From Alteromonas sp047556435 (lineage in GTDB: Bacteria > Pseudomonadota > Gammaproteobacteria > Enterobacterales > Alteromonadaceae), in the NCBI RefSeq assembly GCF_047556435.1, contig NZ_CP180210.1, forward strand, positions 3,906,001-3,970,000: a stretch of 64,000 nt of DNA, in the 5' to 3' direction. The notes beneath the pieces were generated by a model. That model was not told the origin of the DNA and did not search any database. It saw only the letters and a program-made list of their open reading frames with translations. Positions 18,655-27,212 of the stretch are shown piece by piece; position 1 is the first letter of the stretch; each line of letters opens with the position of its first letter. The position numbers and the translations under genes are program-made.

Positions 18655-19065
18655 TTATTCCACTATTTCAGCTTGCAGACTTGCCAATGCGGATACGGCC
18701 TCTTCGGCCCGTCTTTCCGGCACGAAAATATGATCATGATAGTAAGCTGCCACAACATTGGCGCTGATACCAAAATGGGTCAGCGCCGCCGTCATCGCCG
18801 ACGTCATACCTACGGCGTCCAGGCTTGAATGTACTTCACAGGTAATACAACGAAACGTGCCCTCATAGTCCAGTGCGTGTTCTTTTGCATAGTCGACCTC
18901 AACAATCAGTGTGATACCTTCTTTTTCCCGAAACATACCTTTTACGCGAGGGTCAAGTAACGCAGTCTGGTCAGGCTCGGTAGTGGTGACAAACACATAC
19001 GTTTCATCGCTAAGCACCGGCATCAGATTTTGTAGCAGGGTTGCCAGCACAACTTCTCCGGACAT
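18655..19065 (-). CDS. ACT-domain protein (COG3602-like)
   Basis: The product of 136 aa resembles the small double-ACT proteins (DUF2241/COG3602) thought to bind amino acids; their role is unknown. The C-terminal half, HSSLDAVGMTSAMTAALTHF followed by GISANVVAAYYHDHIFV, is the characteristic ACT block. The ATG at 19065 (MSGEVVLATLL) has AGGAG 6 bases upstream; an in-frame start at 19110 lacks one. The gene is monocistronic and convergent with the M13 peptidase gene. Confidence 0.8.
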   Translation of the reverse strand: MSGEVVLATLLQNLMPVLSDETYVFVTTTEPDQTALLDPRVKGMFREKEGITLIVEVDYAKEHALDYEGTFRCITCEVHSSLDAVGMTSAMTAALTHFGISANVVAAYYHDHIFVPERRAEEAVSALASLQAEIVE

Positions 19066-19363
19066 GGAGCTCTCCTGTTTAAGATTAGTAATATCAGGCG
19101 GGTCGCTCACCTGATAACGGAATGTGTTAGGTTGATTATTCTTATAGCTGCCGCAAAAGAACCAGTACGTGATGCGGTGCGCATATCAGGGGCTAATACA
19201 AATTGCCTGAGTATTCTGCACCCTCGCTGCCCGGCAGCACGCTATCATAACGTTAGCGGTGCAGCGACTTCAAACCCGGACGACATGACCCCATCCAGGC
19301 TTTTTTCAGATACACCTTCGGCACGCGCTGAATACGCAGGCTGATGATACCGCCGGCGAGGCA

Positions 19364-20746
19364 TTAGCTGCTCAGGCGCTTTGCCCTGACGCGCTTGCCT
19401 TTTATCTTTCCTTCACGGAACAAGCGCATTGCCCGCTTCACACTTCGCAACTTGACAGCCACGTAACTCTGACTACTTTGCACAGCGATATTGCCTATGT
19501 CCTCGCCAGGTACATCAGCATCTTTGGTAAGTGCGCCGACTAAATCACCGGGTCGCAGCTTTTGCTTTTTCCCAGCCTGCAGCACAATGCAATCATATTC
19601 AGGCTGCACAATTCGGTTTTTATGAAAACGTAAAGCCTGCGCCCCTCTCTCAGGGATAGGAGATGACGCACGTTCAGTAATTTTCTTCCAGTGAACCACG
19701 TCTTCCGGAGTTAGCAACGTTACTGCAATACCTTGCTTTCCGGCACGGGCAGTCCGACCGATACGGTGGACGTGCGCTTCAGGCTCTTCACTTACCGAGA
19801 AGTTGACCACGCAGGCGACGTCTTCGATGTCGAGTCCGCGCGCCGCCACATCCGTCGCCACCAGCACGTTCAATGCGTCACTGGCAAAGCGCATCAGCAC
19901 ATCCGTACGGGCCTGCTGCTCCATGTCTCCCTGCAAGCCATCAGCACTGAATCCTTCGGTAATCAGCTCATCCACAACCTCTGCCACCTGCCTGCGGGTA
20001 TTGCAGAATACGATAGCGCTGGCAGGTTGATAGTGCGTCAGCACGGCTTTGAGAGTCTGCATTTTGGTATGGGACAATGTCTCATAGGCCACCTGTTCAA
20101 TGTCAGGGGTATGGCTTTGCTCCGAGGTAACGTCAATGTGCTCGGCTTGCTTGAGGTACGTCTGCGCAATACCGGCAACCTTATCGGTGTAGGTGGCAGA
20201 CATCAGCAGCGTTTGTACATTTGCGGGAACAGCAGAAAAGATCACGCTGAGATCTTCCTCAAAGCCCATGTCCAGCATGCGGTCGGCCTCGTCCAGAACC
20301 CGACAGCGTATACCGCTTAAATCCAGTCGCCGACGCTGCACATGGTCCATCACCCGTCCGGGCGTGCCCACCACAATGTGGCTGCCGTGCTTAAGTGACT
20401 GAATTTGCGGTCCCATAGGCTGACCACCACATAACGTCAGCACCTTCAGGTTGGGGATGTAGCGGGCGGCCATTCTTACCTGTTCAGCCACCTGCTCTGC
20501 CAGCTCACGGGTTGGGCACAGTATCACCGCCTGAGGATGATACAGACTGGTGTCTACGGCATGAATACAAGGTATCGCAAATGCCAGAGTTTTACCGCTG
20601 CCGGTTTGCGCCTGCGCCATCACATCCCGGCTTTCAAGCGAGACTGGCAGTGTCGCTGACTGCACTGGCGATAATTCGGTGATGTTATTGTCTTTCAGCG
20701 AACGGACGATGTCCGGATGAACCGGCAAGCTGTCAAAAGTAGCCAA
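19364..20746 (-). CDS. dbpA: ATP-dependent RNA helicase DbpA
   Basis: This DEAD-box helicase acts in 50S assembly, where its C-terminal domain recognises hairpin 92 of 23S rRNA. The motifs are AQTGSGKT, PTRELAEQV, VLDEADRMLD, SAT, and HRIGRTARAG. The C-terminal RRM-like domain (about 385-460) includes KLRPGDLVGAL, diagnostic for DbpA. The length is 460 aa. The start is TTG (20744-20746), directly abutting the TAG stop of the upstream binding-protein gene, with AGGA inside that gene's end. Expression therefore probably depends on translational coupling. Confidence 0.93.
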   Translation of the reverse strand: MATFDSLPVHPDIVRSLKDNNITELSPVQSATLPVSLESRDVMAQAQTGSGKTLAFAIPCIHAVDTSLYHPQAVILCPTRELAEQVAEQVRMAARYIPNLKVLTLCGGQPMGPQIQSLKHGSHIVVGTPGRVMDHVQRRRLDLSGIRCRVLDEADRMLDMGFEEDLSVIFSAVPANVQTLLMSATYTDKVAGIAQTYLKQAEHIDVTSEQSHTPDIEQVAYETLSHTKMQTLKAVLTHYQPASAIVFCNTRRQVAEVVDELITEGFSADGLQGDMEQQARTDVLMRFASDALNVLVATDVAARGLDIEDVACVVNFSVSEEPEAHVHRIGRTARAGKQGIAVTLLTPEDVVHWKKITERASSPIPERGAQALRFHKNRIVQPEYDCIVLQAGKKQKLRPGDLVGALTKDADVPGEDIGNIAVQSSQSYVAVKLRSVKRAMRLFREGKIKGKRVRAKRLSS

Positions 20747-22300
20747 CTATTTTTCCTTTTTCCAAAGATTCACGATGCCATTGTCAACGTGTTGAATTAC
20801 ATTGTGGCGCTGAAGCATTTCCTGAGACCAGGCTTGTGACCAGTCGTAATATGCCTCTGACTGCTTAACCTTTTCTGCAGCAGAGCGCAGACGCTCTGCC
20901 AGGATGGGATTCGTGCCCGATTTTGATAACGCCAGATAGGTTTCGGTTGCCTGATAGTTCAATGCAAGCGACACCTCGTCACAGGCGCGGTCAAGGTTCT
21001 GACAGGCAACAGATACCGCTCCTGCAGAACCGAATAAATAGTCAGCATCCCTACTCAGCAGGGCCGCCATTGCGGTTTCCCATGAGTCAAACGATAAGGT
21101 TTTCAGTCCTGCGTCACGTGCTACCTTTCCCCGGTAGTCTTTTCTGATCACGGCAATAGTGGCATCGCCCGATACATCTTCAAGGCGAGTCACCGCCGGT
21201 GCATCGGTTTTGTAAAGACCATGCATATTGCGTGTGATCGGTGTGATCCAGTGAAACAGTGGCTCTCTGTCAGGTGTGCGTGCCACAGAGAAAGCCAGCA
21301 CATTTGGCTTACGCGCAGCTTCGCGCATGATCCGTTCCCACGGCGCTGATAAAATAGGACGCTCCAGCTCCGCCTCTGCCAAAATAGCTCTGACCAGATT
21401 TGCTGCATACCCTGTGACTTCCCCCTTCGCATCTGGCTCGCTAAAATGCGGGACATAATCTGCAATCACCCACAAATCGTCAGCCTCAAGCGAAAATGGC
21501 TCCTGAAAACTAAGAACGCCTTCTTTTACTTCAACCGCCACCCCCATGCTGCTTAATTCAGGAAGAACTGCATCCAAAAGGGCATCAAACGCAGAGGAAG
21601 ACTTGTAACGAGACGCAGCAACCGTCAGTCTGGCCGCGAGTTCGGCGTTGTCAGGGTGTTTCGATAAAACCAGATAATTGTAAGACGTGTTCCAGTCGAT
21701 CACAGGAACCAGATCCCCGCAATCTAAACGGTTTCGCTTACAGATGAGTTGCAGTCCGATATATGAGAAGAATATGCCGTCTGCGCGATCTTTTACTACT
21801 GCACCAATCGCCTGTTCCCATGAATTCAGGGACATTATGCTGGTAACGCCATTTTCCTGCAGGATAGTTTCGCGGTAGTCGCCGTGCATCGCACTGACTG
21901 TGCCGATATCTTTCAACTGGGCGACGGAACGTCCGGCCAGAGGATGGCTGCGTTTGACAAACATGGCGACATGACTTGCCGTCATTGGGGTAATCCAGTA
22001 AAAATCATCTTCTCGCGCGGGCGTGCGGGCTACTGACGTTGCCAGCATGGCATGGTCTTTCTGAATTGAAGTCATAACCCGGGAGAATGGCATGGTGATG
22101 AACTCGGCCGTCAGTCCGGCTTCCTGCGTAATACCTTTCACAACACGAACGTTAAATCCGTCGGCGTCATGTTCCAGATTCTCACTGAACACCGGCAACG
22201 GCGAAACCGCCACTGTGACGTTTTCACTAGCACGACCTGCCAAAGAAATCAGTAAGGTTGTCAGCATCAGGCATACCAGGTGCCAGTAAGACCGCATCAT
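20747..22300 (-). CDS. periplasmic protein with two fused SBP_bac_3-type domains
   Basis: A secreted protein (signal peptide about residues 1-27, MMRSYWHLV then LMLTTLLISLAGRAS) made of two tandem solute-binding domains, about 30-260 and 280-510. The two halves are clearly duplicated: ARTPAREDDFYWITPMT matches ARTPDREPLFHWITPIT, and NSWEQAIGAVV matches DSWETAMAALL. No permease or ATPase is nearby, so it may be a sensory or orphan binding protein. I chose the ATG at 22300, 10 bp after the pyrC stop, with AAGGCGG as SD. It is the middle gene of pyrC-SBP-dbpA. Confidence 0.8.
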   Translation of the reverse strand: MMRSYWHLVCLMLTTLLISLAGRASENVTVAVSPLPVFSENLEHDADGFNVRVVKGITQEAGLTAEFITMPFSRVMTSIQKDHAMLATSVARTPAREDDFYWITPMTASHVAMFVKRSHPLAGRSVAQLKDIGTVSAMHGDYRETILQENGVTSIMSLNSWEQAIGAVVKDRADGIFFSYIGLQLICKRNRLDCGDLVPVIDWNTSYNYLVLSKHPDNAELAARLTVAASRYKSSSAFDALLDAVLPELSSMGVAVEVKEGVLSFQEPFSLEADDLWVIADYVPHFSEPDAKGEVTGYAANLVRAILAEAELERPILSAPWERIMREAARKPNVLAFSVARTPDREPLFHWITPITRNMHGLYKTDAPAVTRLEDVSGDATIAVIRKDYRGKVARDAGLKTLSFDSWETAMAALLSRDADYLFGSAGAVSVACQNLDRACDEVSLALNYQATETYLALSKSGTNPILAERLRSAAEKVKQSEAYYDWSQAWSQEMLQRHNVIQHVDNGIVNLWKKEK

Positions 22301-22310
22301 TCTGTCCGCC

Positions 22311-23354
22311 TTACGCCAGTGACGATTCCAGTTTCCACTGCAGTGTCTGACCTGCATAGAAAGGCACCATGTCTGTTCCGTCCGGGAGCGACACCGTGTC
22401 AGGAACCTGCCATGCAGTTCTTACCAGTGTAATCGTGCCGGTATTTCTGGGTAATCCGTAAAAATCAGCGCCGTTATCGCTGGCGAACGCTTCCAATTTA
22501 TCCAGTACACCCAGTTGCTCAAACATCTCAGCATAAAGTTCTATCGCACTCCAGGCACTGTAGCAGCCTGCACAGCCGCAGGCATTTTCTTTCTTGTGGC
22601 GAGGATGCGGTGCGGAATCCGTTCCCAGAAAAAATTTCCGGTTACCGGCTACCACAACGTCCTGCAGTGCCTTCTGGTGAATATTCCGTTTCAGCACAGG
22701 AAGACAGTAATTATGTGGCCGTACCCCACCCACCAACAGATCGTTTCGATTCAGCAACAAGTGCTGTGGTGTTATGGTAGCACCAACGTTATCGCTGGCT
22801 TCTTTGACAAAGCTTGCCGCGTCCGCGGTAGTAATGTGTTCGAAAACCACCTTCAACCCGGGGAACGCTGCAACGATAGGTTGCAGGTGCGTATCTATGA
22901 ATACCTTCTCCCGGTCAAATATATCAATGTGATTTTCCGTCACTTCGCCATGAATAAGCAGCAGCAACCCGTGTTCCTGCATAGCTTCAAATACCGGGTA
23001 CAGCGCCTCTATACCAGTCACTGCCGCATCCGAGTTGGTGGTGGCACCGGCAGGATAAAGTTTACACGCCACCACACCGGCGGCTTTCGCTTGCGCGATA
23101 TCTTCCGGGGTCGTGGTGTTGGTCAAATACAGTGTCATCAGTGGCTCGAACTGACTGCCCTGCGGGCGGGCATCCAGAATACGCTGCTTATAGGCCATTG
23201 CCATGTCAGCGTTAGTGACAGGTGGCACCAGATTTGGCATAACAATAGCACGGGCAAAACACCGCGCTGTTGCCGGCACTGTTTCTTTCAACATCTCGCC
23301 GTCGCGAAAGTGCAGGTGCCAGTCATCTGGCGTTCGGATAGTAAGCGTCTGCAT
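22311..23354 (-). CDS. pyrC: dihydroorotase
   Basis: This enzyme cyclises N-carbamoyl-aspartate to dihydroorotate in pyrimidine synthesis. It is 347 aa, the homodimeric class II enzyme of gammaproteobacteria. Zinc ligands are visible in WHLHFRDGE (His13, His15). The carboxylated lysine lies in ACKLYPAGATTNS, further histidines in LLLIHGE and VVFEHITT, and the catalytic aspartate in LGTDSAPHP. It is the first gene of a tight operon with the double binding protein and dbpA. Confidence 0.97.
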   Translation of the reverse strand: MQTLTIRTPDDWHLHFRDGEMLKETVPATARCFARAIVMPNLVPPVTNADMAMAYKQRILDARPQGSQFEPLMTLYLTNTTTPEDIAQAKAAGVVACKLYPAGATTNSDAAVTGIEALYPVFEAMQEHGLLLLIHGEVTENHIDIFDREKVFIDTHLQPIVAAFPGLKVVFEHITTADAASFVKEASDNVGATITPQHLLLNRNDLLVGGVRPHNYCLPVLKRNIHQKALQDVVVAGNRKFFLGTDSAPHPRHKKENACGCAGCYSAWSAIELYAEMFEQLGVLDKLEAFASDNGADFYGLPRNTGTITLVRTAWQVPDTVSLPDGTDMVPFYAGQTLQWKLESSLA

Positions 23355-23496
23355 GAAACCTCATCTCTCGTTCTGCTGTAAACCGCGCAATGGCGACTCA
23401 CGTTTTCTTCGATAACACGACAGACCTTCTGCTGCCGTTAACTATTCGTGATTGTCTTGAAACTGCGGCATGGCCTAAAAGCCTGCTCGCTAAGGT

Positions 23497-24060
23497 CTAA
23501 CTTTTCTTGGTGTAGGCGGCAATAATGACGATACGCGTGCCATTCACTCTGCCTTCAATATGCGCCGGGTTGTCGCTCAGGCTGATATTTCTCACCGGTG
23601 TGCCGCGCTTGGCGGTAAAACCGGCACCCTTTACGTTAAGATCTTTAATCAGGTGAACATTATCACCCGGCATCAGTCGTGTGCCGTTACTGTCCAGCGT
23701 TGGTTCACGCGACGCGTCAGCAAGACCGGCTTCAGCCCAGTCTTTGACGGCATCATCAAGGTATATCATGTCCAGCAAATCCTGCGCCCAGGTCTCGCTA
23801 CTAAGTTTTTTCAGCATCCGATAAGCGACAACCTGCACGCCCGGCACCTGCGACCACATGGCATCATTCAGACAACGCCAGTGATTCATATCGATATCCT
23901 GCTCACCGCTCAGTTGCTCGCGACAGGTCTGGCAGGCGAGGATGACGCTATCAGCATCTTCGGTAGCCGACGAGGGCACTACGTACGTCGCAAGTGCCTC
24001 TGTGTTTCCACATAACTCACAGGCACCATTTGCCCGTGCAACAACTCTCTCTTCTAACAC
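23497..24060 (-). CDS. PhnA-domain zinc protein
   Basis: The product of 187 aa has an N-terminal zinc ribbon (CELCG at about 14-18 and CQTC near 49-52). The C-terminal PhnA domain contains GDNVHLIKDLNVKGAGFTAK and the RGTPVRNISL strand. Despite the old name, E. coli PhnA (YjdM) is not the phosphonoacetate hydrolase and its role is unclear. This is the long form with an extra central helical region. The start is GTG at 24058-24060, with GAGGAAAG upstream. It stands alone. Confidence 0.85.
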   Translation of the reverse strand: MLEERVVARANGACELCGNTEALATYVVPSSATEDADSVILACQTCREQLSGEQDIDMNHWRCLNDAMWSQVPGVQVVAYRMLKKLSSETWAQDLLDMIYLDDAVKDWAEAGLADASREPTLDSNGTRLMPGDNVHLIKDLNVKGAGFTAKRGTPVRNISLSDNPAHIEGRVNGTRIVIIAAYTKKS

Positions 24061-24283
24061 GCGTAAACTTTCCTCTGTTAATTACCGGCAGTATAACAGA
24101 ACACGTGGCGTGATGCTGTGCTTTCAGGGGGGATAACAGCACCCAGGGTGTGGCTGAGAGACGCCGGGACAACTGCCCCGGCGAAAGAAAAAACGTGACG
24201 ACAGCGTTATGCAGCGTACTTATTCTGGGGCAACTGCCCTGTAGAGAACAGAAACTGACAACAGCGGCATTTCCTGACAAGGA

Positions 24284-24826
24284 TTATTGCGGGCGGTTCT
24301 TCTGTTCCACGTAAATCAAGCTGTCGGTGGGATAGCCTTTTTGTGCGGCTTGCGCTACCAATGCGTTAACCGTTTCGCCCCGCAGTGTCGGCGTTCTTGA
24401 TAGAATCCACAGATAATCTTTATCAGGCCCGGTCACCATCGCATAGTCATAGCTTTCGTCCAGCGCGAAAATCACATAACTGGCGTAAAACGGACCGAAA
24501 AACGACACTTTAAGGTGTCCGACATTTGACGCCTCGACGAAGTAAGCTTTCCCTTCTGCCTGCTCCCACTCTCCGGATTCTGCGTTGTAGCCACGGTTGA
24601 TTACCGAAATGCCGCCGTCATCACGCGGTGAATACTGCGCCGTTACGTGGGATAATCCCTCTTCAAAGGAATGGGGCAGACGTGCAATTTCGTACCACTC
24701 ACCAAGATAGTTATCGAGCTCAAAGTTCTGAACTGGTTCGACGTTATCCGGTTTTCCGGTGCAGGCACCGAGCAGCAACAGCATGCTTAACACTAACCCC
24801 GATGTCGTTTGTTTATACCACGGCAT
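24284..24826 (-). CDS. blc: outer-membrane lipocalin Blc
   Basis: This bacterial lipocalin binds lipids at the outer membrane. The lipoprotein signal MPWYKQTTSGLVLSMLLLL ends in lipobox GACTG. The lipocalin signature LDNYLGEWYEIARLPHSFE follows at about residues 38-56. The C-terminal strand-helix (LWILSRTPTLRGETVNALV) is typical. It is 180 aa. Its start overlaps the upstream cupin gene by 14 bp, so the two form one transcriptional unit, an uncommon pairing. Confidence 0.93.
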   Translation of the reverse strand: MPWYKQTTSGLVLSMLLLLGACTGKPDNVEPVQNFELDNYLGEWYEIARLPHSFEEGLSHVTAQYSPRDDGGISVINRGYNAESGEWEQAEGKAYFVEASNVGHLKVSFFGPFYASYVIFALDESYDYAMVTGPDKDYLWILSRTPTLRGETVNALVAQAAQKGYPTDSLIYVEQKNRPQ

Positions 24827-25493
24827 TACGCTTCTCCAAATCTAAGAAATGTCCTGTTTTATACAATAAGGTTGCCCCGTGGCTACCGCTGGTGACCACA
24901 GTGTGGTCGTCAGGCGAGAATCGCAGCCAGCCCGGCGAGGCAATCGTGGCCTCATTGACAATCAGTGTGCCTTCGATGACCAGGATCTCCCGCCCCTGGG
25001 CTGCGTGGGTGCAACGCCAGGGGGTATCTGCGTCAAGGTGTATCATCATAGTGTTTTCCTGATGAAACTGATGCAGTAGAAAGGTTTTTTCTGCAGGCAC
25101 CTTGCCCTGGTTCCAGTGCCAGTGTGACCGATCCACCACTATCTGACGTTTGTCACCGGGCTGGAAATAGCACAGTTTCACAAACAGCGTACAGCCGGTT
25201 TTCGATGAGGGGGTATGTGAAGTGCCAGGCGGATTACGGAAATAACTCCCGGCGGGGTAGTCACCTTTCTCGTCGCTGAACACACCGTCCAGTACAAAAA
25301 TCTCTTCCCCTCCGGTGTGCACGTGGGGGGTAAACGAGGAGCCAGGCTCGTAACGCACCAGCGATGTCGCCCGCCCTGACTCTTCTCCTTCGCGCTCCAG
25401 CTTTTTGCGCCAGACACCCGCTGCGGGTGATGCCTCCCACGCCATCGTGGTGGTATCAATACACACAGATTCTGAATAGTTCTGATTTAACAT
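24813..25493 (-). CDS. ChrR-like double cupin protein
   Basis: The product of 226 aa contains two cupin domains. The first holds the metal-binding motif HVHTGGEEIFVLDG followed by FRNPPGTSHTPSS; the second has a degenerate site (GREILVIEGTL). It resembles the cupin domain of ChrR-type anti-sigma factors, but the zinc anti-sigma domain is absent and no ECF sigma gene is adjacent. A stand-alone cupin binding a metal or a small molecule is more likely. The stop overlaps the blc start. Confidence 0.75.
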   Translation of the reverse strand: MLNQNYSESVCIDTTTMAWEASPAAGVWRKKLEREGEESGRATSLVRYEPGSSFTPHVHTGGEEIFVLDGVFSDEKGDYPAGSYFRNPPGTSHTPSSKTGCTLFVKLCYFQPGDKRQIVVDRSHWHWNQGKVPAEKTFLLHQFHQENTMMIHLDADTPWRCTHAAQGREILVIEGTLIVNEATIASPGWLRFSPDDHTVVTSGSHGATLLYKTGHFLDLEKRNAVV

Positions 25494-25625
25494 CTACTTA
25501 CCTGCATATTTCTTGTCTTATCCCAGTGACTCTGTCCTGTAGTCTTAACAGTAGCGCAGTAGCCGGCCTGCGGTTATCAAGCATGATAAAGATACTCTTG
25601 CAGAACCATTTTGTATCAGTCTCCC

Positions 25626-25673
25626 ATACCCATCCGTAATAGTGTGTGCTCACACACTATTACGGATGGGTAT
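25626..25673. repeat. perfect 23-bp inverted repeat with 2-bp loop
   Basis: The arms at 25626-25648 and 25651-25673 are exact reverse complements, separated only by CT. The outer part reads ATACCCATCCGTAATAG and the inner part is an alternating GTGTGTG/CACACAC tract. It lies in the 260-bp gap between the divergent cupin gene and aldo/keto reductase gene, ending 80 bp upstream of the latter's start. There is no T-run on either side, so it is not an ordinary terminator. Confidence 0.9.
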
Positions 25674-25753
25674 TACATACTTTTCCTAACCCGATGCCTT
25701 CATGCTACGCTACATCGCAGAATTGAAAATAAACCACAAAAAGGTAATTTCGC

Positions 25754-26707
25754 ATGATGAACGCTTTGTTTCCTTCCGCCAGCAGGCTGGTATATGGCTG
25801 TATGGGCCTTGGCGGTGAATGGGATCAAACACCACCCACTTCGTCACAGATAACGCAGGCACGAACGGTTATCGATTCGGCGCTGGAAAACAATATTACG
25901 GTATTTGACCACGCTGATATTTATACCTTTGGAAAGGCCGAAACTGTATTCGGTGCGGCACTCAAAGAGGCACCAGACCTTCGCGACAAGATGATTTTAC
26001 AGTCGAAGTGCGCAATACGTTTTGCAGACGAGCACGGCCCCAAAAGATACGATTTTTCCAAACAATGGATTACTTCTTCTGTCGAAAACAGTCTTGCCCG
26101 CCTGCATACCGATTATCTGGATATTCTTTTGCTCCATCGCCCGGATCCGCTGATGGAAGTAGATGAGGTTTGTGAAGCACTGTCTGCCCTTAAGCAGGAT
26201 GGGAAAATAAAGCAAATCGGCGTGTCCAACATGCACGGCCATCAGATTGCTTATTTGCAACACGCGTTAGATATGCCGGTGGTGGCAAATCAGGTTGAGA
26301 TGAGCCTGGCGTTCCGGGATTGGGTGGAAGACGGCATGACAACCGGCAGCCCGGAAAACCGCTCGATGGGCTTTGCGCCAGGTACACTGGAATACTGTAT
26401 GCAGAATAATGTGCAGCTGCAGGCGTGGGGCAGTCTGGCTCAGGGCCGCTTTAGTGGTGGCCAGTTCCAGCAGGACAACGACAAGGCAGTGGCGGCGCTG
26501 GTGTCTGCTCTTGCGGCTGAGTATCAGACCACGCCAGAGGCAATTGTACTGGGCTGGCTGATGCGCCATCCAGCCAATATCCAGCCAGTTATCGGCACGA
26601 CCAACCCGTCACGGATAGAGGCGTGTGCTAAAGCCAGTGACGTTACATTGGCACGCGAACACTGGTATGCACTGCTGGAAGCCGCTCGCGGACAGGAGAT
26701 TCCATAA
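25754..26707 (+). CDS. aldo/keto reductase (YdhF-like)
   Basis: An NAD(P)H-dependent oxidoreductase of 317 aa with the TIM-barrel aldo/keto reductase fold. The catalytic tetrad is visible: Asp in VFDHADIYTFG with the following Tyr, Lys in MILQSKC, and His in DILLLHRPDP. The segment KQIGVSNMHGHQI is the conserved post-barrel motif. It resembles E. coli YdhF. The stop codon abuts the ATG of the downstream VOC gene. The physiological substrate is unknown. Confidence 0.93.
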   Translation: MMNALFPSASRLVYGCMGLGGEWDQTPPTSSQITQARTVIDSALENNITVFDHADIYTFGKAETVFGAALKEAPDLRDKMILQSKCAIRFADEHGPKRYDFSKQWITSSVENSLARLHTDYLDILLLHRPDPLMEVDEVCEALSALKQDGKIKQIGVSNMHGHQIAYLQHALDMPVVANQVEMSLAFRDWVEDGMTTGSPENRSMGFAPGTLEYCMQNNVQLQAWGSLAQGRFSGGQFQQDNDKAVAALVSALAAEYQTTPEAIVLGWLMRHPANIQPVIGTTNPSRIEACAKASDVTLAREHWYALLEAARGQEIP

Positions 26708-27097
26708 ATGGGTATTAACGGCATTCACCATGTGGCGATAATTTGCAGCGACTACCCTGTGTCGAAACGGTTTTATACTGAAGTCCTGGGTTTCACTGTG
26801 CTGTCTGAAAACTATCGCGAGGCGCGGCAATCATATAAATGCGATCTGGCGCTGCCTGACGGTACCCAGATTGAGCTGTTTTCGTTTCCTGATGCGCCGA
26901 AAAGGCCTTCCCGTCCGGAAGCGCAGGGTCTGCGTCACCTGGCTTTCAACGTCAATGATCTGGATGCTGCTATCGCCTCACTGCATTCTCATGGTGTAGT
27001 CTGCGAACCTGTCAGAGTGGATGAGTACACTGGCAAACGCTTTACGTTTTTTACCGATCCGGATGACTTACCGCTGGAACTGTACGAGGTACGTTAG
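26708..27097 (+). CDS. gloA2: VOC-family metalloprotein (YaeR/GloA2-like)
   Basis: A 129-aa glyoxalase/bleomycin-resistance fold protein, very similar to E. coli YaeR. It has metal ligands in IHHVAIICSDY (His), IELFSF (Glu), LRHLAFNV (His) and LPLELYEV (Glu). It follows the aldo/keto reductase with no gap (TAA directly followed by ATG), suggesting both handle related reactive carbonyls. That functional link is inference. Confidence 0.88.
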   Translation: MGINGIHHVAIICSDYPVSKRFYTEVLGFTVLSENYREARQSYKCDLALPDGTQIELFSFPDAPKRPSRPEAQGLRHLAFNVNDLDAAIASLHSHGVVCEPVRVDEYTGKRFTFFTDPDDLPLELYEVR

Positions 27098-27103
27098 CGA
27101 TCT

Positions 27104-27131
27104 GCGCGCCAGCAACAATGCTCTGGCGCGC
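27104..27131. terminator. hairpin between convergent genes
   Basis: A 9-bp GC-rich stem GCGCGCCAG (27104-27112) with CTGGCGCGC (27123-27131) and a 10-base loop lies just after the VOC gene stop and upstream of the convergent ROK gene end. It lacks a U-run, so termination is only possible, not shown. Confidence 0.4.
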
Positions 27132-27212
27132 CTTCGCTGTCATCCGTTTTCATCGCATGCAGATGACGATTTTATCAATCTGTAAGCAGCGGGCTTAGCG
27201 ACGTAAAAGTGA

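Noticed and set aside
19066..19363. TATCAGG/CCTGATA inverted repeat upstream of the ACT-domain gene as an operator
   Set aside because: Arms of seven bases with an 11-base spacer and no supporting context are within chance for an intergenic region.
24125..24190. A GGGTGTGGCTGAGAG string resembling the THI box of a TPP riboswitch
   Set aside because: The second half of the TPP aptamer (ACCTGATCTGGATAATGCCAGCG-like) is absent downstream, and no thiamine gene follows on either strand.
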